From Candidatus Poribacteria bacterium (GTDB taxonomy: Bacteria; Poribacteria; WGA-4E; WGA-3G), in the NCBI GenBank assembly GCA_022827185.1, contig JAJDTM010000026.1, positions 1-64,000 on the forward strand: a stretch of DNA of 64,000 nt, in the 5' to 3' direction. This document shows, in pieces, positions 10,801 to 17,995 of this stretch. Positions within the stretch are counted from its first letter, which is position 1; every line of letters starts with the position of its first letter. The position numbers were made by a program, and so were the translations under genes. The notes under the pieces were generated by a model. It had not been told where the DNA came from and searched no databases. It saw only the letters and a program-made list of their open reading frames with translations.

Positions 10801-11660
10801 TTGCCCCCATCTTCTGTTCGCGTGATAAACCCACCCTGTGCGACTGCCACACCGTAGTCGTCGTTAATAAAATCGAAACCGTTGACGGTTGGGCCGACAT
10901 GCCCATAAATCGGTGGGAGCCGACTGTCCTGTGAACGCCATTCTGTGCCACCATTACTGGTATGAAAAATTGTCCCGTCTGTACCACCACTCCACCCTTT
11001 ATAAGGTGTTGCAAAGAATACCGTGTGGAAGCTACAAACTGTCGTTGCCCTATTTTCTGTTGCGAGGTTATCCTGCAGGCGCCATGTTCGGCTGCCATCT
11101 GCGGTAACAAGGATTCGGTCGTAATCTCCGACTGTCCATCCGCGGTGCTTGTCTATAAACCAGATCCCACCGAGTCCGAATTCACTTATTGCTTCTTGAC
11201 GGTGCCATGTTTTCCCACCGTTTTGTGTGTATACCAGCCCATCCTGTCCAGCAATCCAGCCGGTCTTTGAATTCGTGAAAAAGACATCCGTAAGCAGCGC
11301 ATGCGTTTGACTCTTTTGAAGTGTCCAGTGTCGTCCACCATCGTCAGTTATGGCAATTAACCCCTTATCGCCAACCGCCCAACCGTTGCGAAGATTTGTG
11401 AAGTAGACGGCTTTGAAATCCTCATTTGTATGCACTGTCTGTTTTTCCCAGTTCGCACCGCCATCGGCGGTATGGAGAATCCATCCCTGATGCCCCACAA
11501 TCCATCCGTGTTTGGCATCCACAAAATGGATGTCCGTAAAATGGGTTTGCCAGTCTGCTATGCGAGTAATCTCTTTTTTTACACAACCGATTAACAAGAG
11601 AGGGGTTGCAAAAAGGATTATCATCCAAGAACAGGTAATGCGTTGAAGAATCTTTTTCAT
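7818..11660 (-). CDS. Giant YCF48/BNR-repeat beta-propeller lipoprotein, copy 2
   Basis: A 1280-residue tandem paralog of the gene at 3906-7772, with the same lipobox (LLIGC), repeat order and mid-protein linker (VELPPAAQEMETAEKPIEAI). Large stretches are nearly identical, for example the region from KSGTTADDLQ-type repeats to the linker, whereas the repeat region after the linker has diverged. A roughly 10-residue insertion (SRLGTRPYG) near residue 735 is absent from copy 1. The start follows an AGGAG box. As in copy 1, the propellers should face the periplasm or cell surface. The pattern of conserved and divergent blocks suggests duplication followed by either gene conversion or selection. 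Confidence 0.85.
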   Translation of the reverse strand: MKKILQRITCSWMIILFATPLLLIGCVKKEITRIADWQTHFTDIHFVDAKHGWIVGHQGWILHTADGGANWEKQTVHTNEDFKAVYFTNLRNGWAVGDKGLIAITDDGGRHWTLQKSQTHALLTDVFFTNSKTGWIAGQDGLVYTQNGGKTWHRQEAISEFGLGGIWFIDKHRGWTVGDYDRILVTADGSRTWRLQDNLATENRATTVCSFHTVFFATPYKGWSGGTDGTIFHTSNGGTEWRSQDSRLPPIYGHVGPTVNGFDFINDDYGVAVAQGGFITRTEDGGNNWQLVMTPTKNDLMGVQFTSPKEAWAVGWNGTLLHSNDGGITWNMRSGTTADDLQSVAFADADRAVAVGEKGTITTSDDSGKTWTNIEMDTWHRIRNLSFVTDKEGWAVGDGGLILHTTDAGQTWERQTSGWWYTLNALHFINPQKGWIVGDLGTVLHTADGGETWTQQAPRYFHEMIKGIFFLNEIEGWVVGWPGIVFHTKDGGLTWKRQNSNSFNELYAAYFIDQHTGWIVGQFGEIIHTLDGGKTWKFQQSGTQANLNKVYFADANHGLIVGDEGVILTTINGGATWESQKSGTSNDLYSFSLSPDGILLVGEGGIAMRYSVDTEKFIVELPPAAQEMETAEKPIEAIEYHWEIVRQGNRQAEFSDIYFLSAQDGWTVGDNGTILRTTDGGATWQPQQSGVTETLQRIVFIDKNHGWIGGQEVLLRTENGGKTWQVIREGLRPSRLGTRPYGSIHAIHFINPKEGWLGIDRGQILHTTDGGETWTLQQTGTTHQPITHLHFINNKEGWAIAPQRRDGGLVLHTTNGGNYWEIQAKTHQRGIGVHFFNAKSGWVVMENSSSLLTTDGGATWKQIEKIDFGTRLRTVKFRNHAEAWGIDAGGTMFITQNQGKDWKWLHASFRDETENSEAKNWVDRMAKEQANPYLTQITNAHFLPDGHGWAVGAEKIYEREMYRADVGGTEVTRKSAGQIYATTDGGQTWHHQLGEPPNNFRDVLFLDEQHGWIAGDNGILLSTEDGGKNWKRLQSGTTDRIVDVHFISLEPKWGWAMTRDGTLLYTTDGEDWSTENNHELPQGVALSINEVAFAKFSEGWAVGENGDIIHNLDGGPTWTLQRTSTGRNLTSVDMKFAPLGWAVGTNGVIQRTVNGGEYWKFHETHAGSDLYGVSFITKRKGWAIGRAGIILSTSDGGFTWKSKLSGTSETLYDILALSEQKIYAVGASGTIIHSTDGGETWEREHTGVDNDLYTITRVKDGETFWVVGQGGVVLRRHSDN
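9434..9472. repeat. Short GC-rich in-frame insertion inside the copy 2 YCF48 gene
   Basis: Compared with copy 1, this stretch adds about ten residues between IREGL and IHAIHF. It is GC-rich, unlike its surroundings, and contains a GGGC/GCCC arm pair. It may be a small repeat inserted in frame; this is inferred from the two-copy comparison alone. Confidence 0.35.
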
Positions 11661-11724
11661 TTGTTATATCTCCTGTATTGCTGTCTCTACATTAGGAAAT
11701 ATTAAAGGTTTTCTCTGGTATTGA

Positions 11725-12960
11725 TTAATTGCCTGTGTTTTGCGCGGGTAGATAAACGCCTACCGCGGCACCAGCGTCCGTAGCGAACCAGAGTTTACCA
11801 CTGCTGCCCTCAAATACGGACCAGACACGGTTACTCGGTAGACCGTCATCTGTGTTAAAGTTTTTGAAGGTCTCGCCGTTGTACACACTTACACCGGATT
11901 TGGCTTTGGGAAAAATCATACGAGCACTGTCGCCAGTTTCGTCGAGTTTCTGAGGTAGGTTCTTAATACCGGTAAACCACAGATTGCCGCTGCTATCGAG
12001 CATGATCTTGTCAACGCTATTCATCGGAAGTGCTTCACTTTGCGGAAAGATCGTCAACTTTTTGCCGTCGTATCTACGAATGCCGCTGTTTTCCTTGTCC
12101 AGACCATCCCGGCTAATCCAGAGGTTGTCTTTTGCATCGAACTGTAGGTCTGTTATGTGTGCAGTTCCCGATTTTCCCATCTCTTGGAAAGGTGTGAAGT
12201 CCTCGTCAATAGCAAAATGACGGAAACGGGTCGTTTGGAGGTTGTAGTAAGTAACGCCGGCAGTGCTTCCGAACCAAAAGTTTCCTGTCGTATCCTGTGC
12301 GATTGCCTTGATTTCGTTCCACCAATCGGGTAGTACATCCATCCCCATCGGTCCGTTTACAACGATATTGTTAAATTCTTCACCGTTATATTGACTCAGA
12401 CCCGACCATGTTGCGAACCAAAGCGTGCCTGCCTTGTCCTGAAATATATCTTGGATGGTATCGTCTGCAAGCCCGTCAGCCGTCGTAAATATTTTGAATG
12501 CTTTTCCATCGTAGCGACTCACGCCTTTTAACGGAACAATTCTCCTTGTTTCTTCAGTTGTCTCCAGATGCGGTGTGAGATCGAGTTCGCTTAATGGCGT
12601 TTCCATCCATGACATATCTATAGGTTTCCCTCTTTCCAGAAAACTTGAAAGCACACCGTCCGCGAACCAGAGCATGCCGCGTTGGTCTTCAAAGATGAGA
12701 CCTATCGTGTTCCGTACTAACCCATCTTCTGTCGTGAAAGTTTGGAAATTCTTTCCGTCATAACGGGTGAGTCCATCGGTCGTTCCAAACCAGATATTAC
12801 CACGACTGTCCTCGAAAACGGTGAGTACCGTGTTGGATACCAAACCGTCTGCTTCGGTGAAGGTCTTTTCGATTTTGAGTTCTGCTGTGTGAGCAATGGA
12901 TATTATCCAGTTTGATAATAAAAACACAATAAGTCCTATCAGATGAAATCGTTTACGCAT
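11725..12960 (-). CDS. Secreted regulator-propeller (two-component-regulator-propeller repeat) protein
   Basis: A 411-residue exported protein. Residues 1-27 form a signal peptide (LIGLIVFLLSNWIISIAHT, then AELKIEK). The remainder is regulator-propeller repeats of the type NTVLTVFEDSRGNIWFGTTD and GLTRYDGKNFQTFTTEDGL, the sensor modules found in hybrid two-component systems. Here no kinase or regulator domain follows. Its sequence runs parallel to the C-terminal half of the sigma-factor fusion just upstream (13016-15055), including the AEL(K/R)IEKT start and a FQEMG-containing insert, so the two share an ancestor. The order suggests co-transcription with the fusion. The ligand is unknown. Confidence 0.85.
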   Translation of the reverse strand: MRKRFHLIGLIVFLLSNWIISIAHTAELKIEKTFTEADGLVSNTVLTVFEDSRGNIWFGTTDGLTRYDGKNFQTFTTEDGLVRNTIGLIFEDQRGMLWFADGVLSSFLERGKPIDMSWMETPLSELDLTPHLETTEETRRIVPLKGVSRYDGKAFKIFTTADGLADDTIQDIFQDKAGTLWFATWSGLSQYNGEEFNNIVVNGPMGMDVLPDWWNEIKAIAQDTTGNFWFGSTAGVTYYNLQTTRFRHFAIDEDFTPFQEMGKSGTAHITDLQFDAKDNLWISRDGLDKENSGIRRYDGKKLTIFPQSEALPMNSVDKIMLDSSGNLWFTGIKNLPQKLDETGDSARMIFPKAKSGVSVYNGETFKNFNTDDGLPSNRVWSVFEGSSGKLWFATDAGAAVGVYLPAQNTGN

Positions 12961-13015
12961 TGGAAAAACTCCTTCTATCGGAAATATGAAAGCAATCTAA
13001 TTGTTTAGATATGTT

Positions 13016-15055
13016 TTAATTTTCTTTCTCCGGCGCGGGCACATAAACCCCTGCGCCGACACCTTTATCAGTAGCAAACCAAAGTTTGCCATCACTCGCT
13101 TCAAGCACCAATCGAATTGAGCCACTGGGTAAACCGCTGGCAATGTTAAAGTTTTGGAAAGTATTACCGTTGTAGACGCTCACACCGGCTTCGGTGTTGC
13201 GCTGGCTCGCGTTCATGCCAGTTCCGTTTTCACGCAGCATTGCTGGCTGTTTGTTCGTCCCTGCAAACCAAAGGTTCCCTTTGCTATCTTGCATGACGCT
13301 GTGAATACCGTTCATCGGAAATTCCTGGCTCAGTGGGAATATAAATAACTGATTGCCATCGTATCTACGAATGCCGGAATTCTTACGCCAACTTTGCTCT
13401 TGACCTATCCACAGATTCCCCTTATCGTCAAACAGCAGATCTGTGAGATGCCCTGAACGGGTGTTTCCCATCTCCTGAAAGGTTGTGAGTTCTTCACCAA
13501 CACCGAAATAGTGGAATCGAGACGTTGGCACATTATAGGAACTGAGACCAGCATCGGTCGCGAACCAAAAGTTTCCGGCGGTATCCTGTGAGATAGCTCT
13601 GACATCGTTCCACCATTCAGGTAATACGCCCATTCCGATGGGTCCATCAGCAATGAGATTGTTGAATTTCTGACCGTCATAGCGACTCACACCGTATCCT
13701 GTTGCGAACCAAAGCGTGCCGGTCTTATCCTGAAAGATGTCTCGGATGTTATTGTCAGGAAGCCCATCTGCTGTCGAAAAGGTTTGGAACATACTGCCAT
13801 CATAGCGACTTACACCTCCGCTCCCAAAGTCTCGTCCTCCAGACCCAAACAAAAACTTCGGTGCTCCAGACGCAAACCAAAGCGCGCCTTGCTGGTCTTC
13901 AAAGATAAGACCTACGGCATCAGATGCTAACCCATCTTCTATCGTAAAAGTTTGGAAACTTCCTTGCGTATAGCGAGTGACCCCATTGACTGTTCCAAAC
14001 CACATGACCCCTTGACTGTCCTCAAAAATAGTGAGGACGGTATCGGATGCCAAACCATCTGCTTGGGTAATCGTTTTTTCTATACGGAGTTCTGCCGCGC
14101 GGGCAAACGTGAGGGTATCCCCGGATGTAAGAGATGCTGAAGTCGTGTCGGAGATTTGGGGACTGACACCTCTGCTTTCTTGGGGGATATCAGCCCGTCC
14201 GCCTTGATTTCGCACAGATGGTTTTGCAGCAATATCAAGAACGATAAACGCGTCAATGATTTCGATAGTAGGTTCAGATGCTGCCTCAAAACTATACGGT
14301 TTCTGAAACCGAGTAAGATACTGGTTACTCACACCGAGCATTGACATAACCACAACTACAGCTGTGCCGAAAACTGCCCACGGTAGCAACGGTTTACCAA
14401 CCGGCGGTTGTATGGGACCAATATCGGTGACTTGCTGCATGATCCGCTCGGTTATGTGTGCCGGGAATGGAATAGTTCCGAGTGTTTCAGAAACTAAAGG
14501 CTCTACCTGTTGTTCCTGTAAACGTTTTCGTCCGCGTCGGAGCCGAGTCTTAATCGTATCCACCGACACCCCGAGAAATTTACCAATCTCTTTAGTTGTC
14601 ATCTCACCGAGATAGTAGAGCGTCACAACTGTGCGCTCACTCTCTGGCAGCTTTGCCAGAAGTTTTTTCACGATTTCACGGCGATGCTCGGTGGTCTCCA
14701 TCTGTCGTTGCTCGGATATATGATGTGCATAAGAGACTTTGTTAATTTCTTCCATAGGTGTGTCCTCCAACGATTGCGGGATAAACTTTTGCTTTCGGAG
14801 CCAATCAATACAGAGTCGATTTGCGATGACATAGAGCCAGCCAGTAAACTGATTCGGGTCCTTGAGCGTTGAGAGTTTCTTGTAGGCTCGAAGGAAGGTG
14901 TCTTGTGTAATCTCTTCAGCGTAGTGAAAGTCCCCGATTTTCCGCCACACAAGCGCGTGAACACCCTTTTGGTGCTTTTCGACTAAAACGCGAAACGCTG
15001 CTGCGTCGCCCGATAATATTCTGTAAATCAATTGAACATCGTCTTCCTTTTTCAT
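13016..15055 (-). CDS. ECF sigma factor fused to a transmembrane helix and an extracytoplasmic regulator propeller
   Basis: A 679-residue single ORF. Residues 1-185 are a complete ECF sigma-70: region 2 (YAEEITQDTFLRAYKKL, then GWLYVIANRLCIDWLRK) and region 4 (LPESERTVVTLYYLGEMTTKEIG, then VDTIKTRLRRGRKRL). A membrane helix lies at about residues 222-244 (PLLPWAVFGTAVVVVMSML). After a linker, residues about 320-670 are regulator-propeller repeats matching the secreted protein at 11725-12960. The junction TFARAAELRIEK resembles a leftover signal-peptidase region. The start is supported by GAGGAGATCCC. The expected topology puts sigma inside and the propeller outside. The fusion is uninterrupted in sequence; signalling by release of sigma is inference. 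Confidence 0.88.
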   Translation of the reverse strand: MKKEDDVQLIYRILSGDAAAFRVLVEKHQKGVHALVWRKIGDFHYAEEITQDTFLRAYKKLSTLKDPNQFTGWLYVIANRLCIDWLRKQKFIPQSLEDTPMEEINKVSYAHHISEQRQMETTEHRREIVKKLLAKLPESERTVVTLYYLGEMTTKEIGKFLGVSVDTIKTRLRRGRKRLQEQQVEPLVSETLGTIPFPAHITERIMQQVTDIGPIQPPVGKPLLPWAVFGTAVVVVMSMLGVSNQYLTRFQKPYSFEAASEPTIEIIDAFIVLDIAAKPSVRNQGGRADIPQESRGVSPQISDTTSASLTSGDTLTFARAAELRIEKTITQADGLASDTVLTIFEDSQGVMWFGTVNGVTRYTQGSFQTFTIEDGLASDAVGLIFEDQQGALWFASGAPKFLFGSGGRDFGSGGVSRYDGSMFQTFSTADGLPDNNIRDIFQDKTGTLWFATGYGVSRYDGQKFNNLIADGPIGMGVLPEWWNDVRAISQDTAGNFWFATDAGLSSYNVPTSRFHYFGVGEELTTFQEMGNTRSGHLTDLLFDDKGNLWIGQEQSWRKNSGIRRYDGNQLFIFPLSQEFPMNGIHSVMQDSKGNLWFAGTNKQPAMLRENGTGMNASQRNTEAGVSVYNGNTFQNFNIASGLPSGSIRLVLEASDGKLWFATDKGVGAGVYVPAPEKEN

Positions 15056-15125
15056 GGGATCTCCTCATCAAAGGCAAAGTCTCGCAAAACTAAGGAATGT
15101 ATACGATTCAGACTCTCTATTATTT

Positions 15126-15155
15126 TAAGACGAGATCTTAGCATCGAAAAGGTTC
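15126..15155 (-). promoter_or_regulatory. Possible ECF-type promoter of the sigma-propeller gene
   Basis: On the minus strand GAACCTT (15155-15149) is followed after 17 bases by GTCTTA (15131-15126), about 70 bases before the ATG. The -35 matches the one upstream of the second ECF sigma gene (21431-21437) exactly, but the spacer is three bases longer, which weakens the case. Confidence 0.3.
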
Positions 15156-15190
15156 AAAATGTGAAAAAAGGAAGAAATTCTGCAGACGGA

Positions 15191-15997
15191 CTATCTTTTT
15201 TTGATATTTGCCCAGGTCGTTGCTACTTTATCGTTTGGTGAAACAGCGAGAAAATTTCCCGACATTGCTTGTTTGATTTCGGGGCCGCTAAGTGCCCGTT
15301 GCCAAACTGCAGCTTCGTCAATAGAGCCGTTGACAAATGCGTACTTGTTTTTTGCGCATCCTATCCAGGCGTTCGCTATATTGTCACCAGCGAAGTTGAA
15401 TTCCCTCTTTTCTTCGCCCATGACTTCACCATCTAAATAGATTTTCATCGTTTTTCCGTCGTAACTTCCTGCGACATGATGCCACTTTTTTTCCTTCATT
15501 TCATGCGGAACGATGAACTCTTGCCGATCCGTATTCCCGTGGGCACCCCTTGAACCTAAAAACAACCAGATTTCCGGTCCCCTACCGATATCGATACTAC
15601 CGATGCCATAAGAGGCACCCCAATCGACATCAAACCAATGACAGCCTTTATCAATCCAATGCACCTTCTTGCCTTTCCATGTTTCTTGATAATAGATCCA
15701 TGCTGTCATTGTTATCTCATCTGTGACTTTTAACTTCTCCTGGGAAGGAATATTGACGCAATCCTGTCCATTATTTGTGATATGGATTGCATCCCCATAT
15801 TTGCCCTTCACAATCTTGGTATTCTCAATGATCTCCGCGTCAAGACCATTGCCTGATTTATCAATAATTGTTTGCCCTTTAACGTCATCAAAGCTCAAGT
15901 AAAAAACGAGATTTTCATCAAGCCCCGCGTTCGCGTGAGCTGCCACTAATAGAATAACGACACCCCAAAAAATAGCACTGATGGATAGTCGAGTCAT
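15191..15997 (-). CDS. Secreted LamG (concanavalin A-like) domain protein
   Basis: A 268-residue exported jellyroll protein. Residues 1-25 are a signal peptide (ISAIFWGVVILLVAAHANAG). One LamG domain follows: LDENLVFYLSFDDVKGQTII at its start, KKWHHVAGSYDGKTMKIYLD in the middle, and DEAAVWQRALSGPEI near the end. The tail FLAVSPNDKVATTWANIKKR aligns with that of the LamG protein at 933-1778. There is no enzyme domain, so a glycan-binding or structural role is likely. It is read away from the sigma-propeller gene's promoter side, and its own upstream region holds a perfect 16-base palindrome (16156-16171). Confidence 0.85.
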   Translation of the reverse strand: MTRLSISAIFWGVVILLVAAHANAGLDENLVFYLSFDDVKGQTIIDKSGNGLDAEIIENTKIVKGKYGDAIHITNNGQDCVNIPSQEKLKVTDEITMTAWIYYQETWKGKKVHWIDKGCHWFDVDWGASYGIGSIDIGRGPEIWLFLGSRGAHGNTDRQEFIVPHEMKEKKWHHVAGSYDGKTMKIYLDGEVMGEEKREFNFAGDNIANAWIGCAKNKYAFVNGSIDEAAVWQRALSGPEIKQAMSGNFLAVSPNDKVATTWANIKKR

Positions 15998-16378
15998 ATT
16001 TTTCTCCTAATATAGTTTGTCAGGTTCCCTTGAAATAGTACACATAAGCAGTGATTTGCAATTTATGTGCCAATCCAAAATAGTGTGCTAAATGTAATTT
16101 TTAGGAGAAATACTTGGAAAATACTGCACAAAACGGGGCAAACACCAATGACGAATGCACAAATTTGTGCAATGACCTCGACGCTGTGTTTCTTTTATTT
16201 CCCAACACCAGACGGATTATCTCGTAATATATAATGACGCGAGTTGGAGGCGAAACGGTTGCCTAATTCTGCGAAAAAGATTAAAAAGGTAGTAGGCACG
16301 CTCCGCCGTGCCGTAACGATTGTCGGAAGGAATGTTCTTAGGGAATGCTAATGGGTAGGAAAACTATCTGCTGATCGC
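15998..16378. promoter_or_regulatory. Intergenic region upstream of the LamG gene, with a palindrome and a repeat hairpin
   Basis: This 381-base gap holds a perfect 16-base palindrome, TGCACAAATTTGTGCA (16156-16171), about 160 bases upstream of the LamG start, plus a half-site TGCACAAA near 16135. It also has a short hairpin, GGCACG-CTCCGC-CGTGCC (16295-16312). The palindrome resembles a dimeric-repressor operator; which regulator binds is unknown. No gene was seen. Confidence 0.45.
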
Positions 16379-17143
16379 TTAGAGCGACAAAATACCGCCC
16401 TCGACGAGCATCGGTGCACCGGTCATGTATCTTGATTCATCGGAGGCTAAATAGACCGCTGCCCAAGCAATATCTTCCGGTTCACCGATGCCTAACGGGT
16501 GCATCTCTTTGATTTCTCTGTTTATGGCTTCCGGGTCTGGTTGCTTCGAGAGGAATTCTTGATAGAGTTCGGTGTTAATAGTGCCGGGGCAGAGGCTGTT
16601 GACACGGATATTGTCTTCGGCATACCGGACTGCCATGCTTCGTGAGAGGTGTACGACGGCGGCTTTGGAGGAGGTGTAAGCGGGGTGCATCGGAAACCCG
16701 ACATAAGCGGATTCACTTGCCATGTTAATAATCGAACCGCCACCGGCTGCACGCATCAACGGAATTATCGCACGGGAGACGAGGTAGATACTCTTTACAT
16801 TGACGGCGTATTGCCGATCCCAGTCTTCTTCGGAGATATCTTCTAATTCACCGACGACAGCGATACCGGCGTTGTTGAACAGGACATTTGGATTGCCAAG
16901 TTCAGATGTGACCTGATTGACAGCACCTTCAATCTGCGCAGCGTCGGTTATATCGCACTCACAGAAGAGGGCGGTTCCGCCGGAGTTTTGAATGTGTTGT
17001 GCGGTTTGTTCACCACGCTCAGCATTGAGGTCCCAGATAGCGACAGCTGCGCCTTCGCCTGCGAAAAGTTCTGCACTTTTCGCACCAATACCTCTTGCTG
17101 CACCCGTGATAACGGCGATCTTATCTTTCAGTCGGTTTGCCAT
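16379..17143 (-). CDS. SDR-family NAD(P)-dependent oxidoreductase
   Basis: A 254-residue classical short-chain dehydrogenase/reductase, a cytoplasmic Rossmann-fold enzyme. The cofactor motif TGAARGIG covers residues 13-20, NNAG residues 90-93, and the catalytic Ser143, Tyr156 and Lys160 lie in MASESAYVGF / PAYTSSK. Asp38 at the end of the second strand (AIWDLN) favours NAD over NADP. The C-terminal MTGAPMLVEGGILSL matches glucose-1-dehydrogenase / 3-oxoacyl-reductase-like members. An AAGGAA box precedes the ATG. The substrate cannot be told from sequence, and no pathway gene is adjacent. Confidence 0.92.
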   Translation of the reverse strand: MANRLKDKIAVITGAARGIGAKSAELFAGEGAAVAIWDLNAERGEQTAQHIQNSGGTALFCECDITDAAQIEGAVNQVTSELGNPNVLFNNAGIAVVGELEDISEEDWDRQYAVNVKSIYLVSRAIIPLMRAAGGGSIINMASESAYVGFPMHPAYTSSKAAVVHLSRSMAVRYAEDNIRVNSLCPGTINTELYQEFLSKQPDPEAINREIKEMHPLGIGEPEDIAWAAVYLASDESRYMTGAPMLVEGGILSL

Positions 17144-17188
17144 GTAGTTCCTTCTTATATGGAGGTTGGTCCCATTTGCAAAGAAATT

Positions 17189-17524
17189 TCAGAAGGGCAT
17201 TGAAATGCTAATCTCTGCGGCGGTGTTGTGCGCGGGTTTTCCGCTGACAACAATTTCTACCTTACAATCCAGTTTTCTAATCAGTGAGAACAGATGCTGA
17301 ATGGAAAAATCATCAAGCAGACCATCTGAGAGGGCAGAGAGTTGGGACTTACTGAGACCCAGCATTTTTGCTGCTTCGCGTTGAGTGAGTTCGCTTTTGG
17401 ATATGATGCTATTGATGATTAGGGCAAGGCGCGCTTTCGCAAGGTATTCCTCTGGGTTAGGAATTTCCAGATCTTTGAACACATTGCCGCTGCTTTTTTC
17501 TACTTCAATTTTTTCTTTCGTCAT
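17189..17524 (-). CDS. XRE-family antitoxin of a HigBA-type toxin-antitoxin pair
   Basis: A DNA-binding antitoxin of about 111 residues. I chose the ATG at 17524, which follows GGAGAGATAAA and lies one base after the toxin stop codon. A helix-turn-helix covers the centre (ELTQREAAKMLGLSKSQLSA). The N-terminal NPEEYLAKARLALIINSII is typical of the COG5606 antitoxins that accompany Gp49-like toxins. The antitoxin normally neutralises its partner and represses the operon. The C-terminal ~30 residues have no recognisable motif. Confidence 0.82.
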   Translation of the reverse strand: MTKEKIEVEKSSGNVFKDLEIPNPEEYLAKARLALIINSIISKSELTQREAAKMLGLSKSQLSALSDGLLDDFSIQHLFSLIRKLDCKVEIVVSGKPAHNTAAEISISMPF

Positions 17525-17525
17525 T

Positions 17526-17867
17526 TTATCTCTCCGTTTGTGCATGCTCTTTTGCCATGTTCAAGCGTCTACGGATTAAATCAATCTCCTTTTGGGGAGT
17601 CTTTATTCCTCGCGTCGACTTTTTCTGAAAGCAGTGCAGAACATAAATGAGTTCGTCCAAGTTCACGACGTAGACGGTACGATAGGTATCTCCAGCATGA
17701 TCCCTGGCGATTTCATACACCCCCGAAAATCCTCGTAAGGGCTTGGTTTTACCAGGTGTTTCGCCAGCCTGTACCTCGGCCAGAGCATAGCCAATTTTTC
17801 TCCGGACATCAGTCGGAAATTCTAAAAGCCGTTTTTTGGAGTCTCCCATCCAAAAAATGTCTCGCAT
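17526..17867 (-). CDS. HigB/Gp49-like (RelE superfamily) toxin
   Basis: A toxin of about 113 residues in the phage-derived Gp49/HigB family, probably a ribosome-dependent mRNA interferase. Visible family motifs are MGDSKKRLLEFPTDVRRKIG, KPLRGFSGVYEIARDHAGDT and YVLHCFQKKSTRGIKTP. An upstream in-frame ATG at 17912 exists, but its extra codons consist of the tandem repeats listed at 17877-17904, so I prefer 17867 (17849 is also possible). The toxin-before-antitoxin order matches higBA. The compact pair sits between unrelated genes, as mobile TA modules often do. Confidence 0.82.
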   Translation of the reverse strand: MRDIFWMGDSKKRLLEFPTDVRRKIGYALAEVQAGETPGKTKPLRGFSGVYEIARDHAGDTYRTVYVVNLDELIYVLHCFQKKSTRGIKTPQKEIDLIRRRLNMAKEHAQTER

Positions 17868-17876
17868 CCGTTTCTC

Positions 17877-17904
17877 TTGCCTGCACATACTTGCATGCAC
17901 ATAT
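17877..17904 (-). promoter_or_regulatory. Tandem 14-base repeat before the toxin, candidate TA operator
   Basis: Reading the minus strand, TATGTGCATGCAAG is followed at once by TATGTGCAGGCAAG (13 of 14 bases equal), ending about ten bases before the preferred toxin ATG. TA antitoxins normally bind repeats at this place to repress the operon. The function is inferred. Confidence 0.5.
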
Positions 17905-17995
17905 TCTAACAAATCAGATGCGATTTTTCAATACTTTTTCCAGCATCACAGGATCTACGCGAATTGGAGGAGATTCTGGAAGGAAGAAGAATAGC

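Noticed and set aside
10456..10857. Long plus-strand ORFs across the YCF48 genes, for example 133 codons here
   Set aside because: They lie opposite repeat-rich coding sequence and recur in both paralogs, so they are reverse-strand artefacts.
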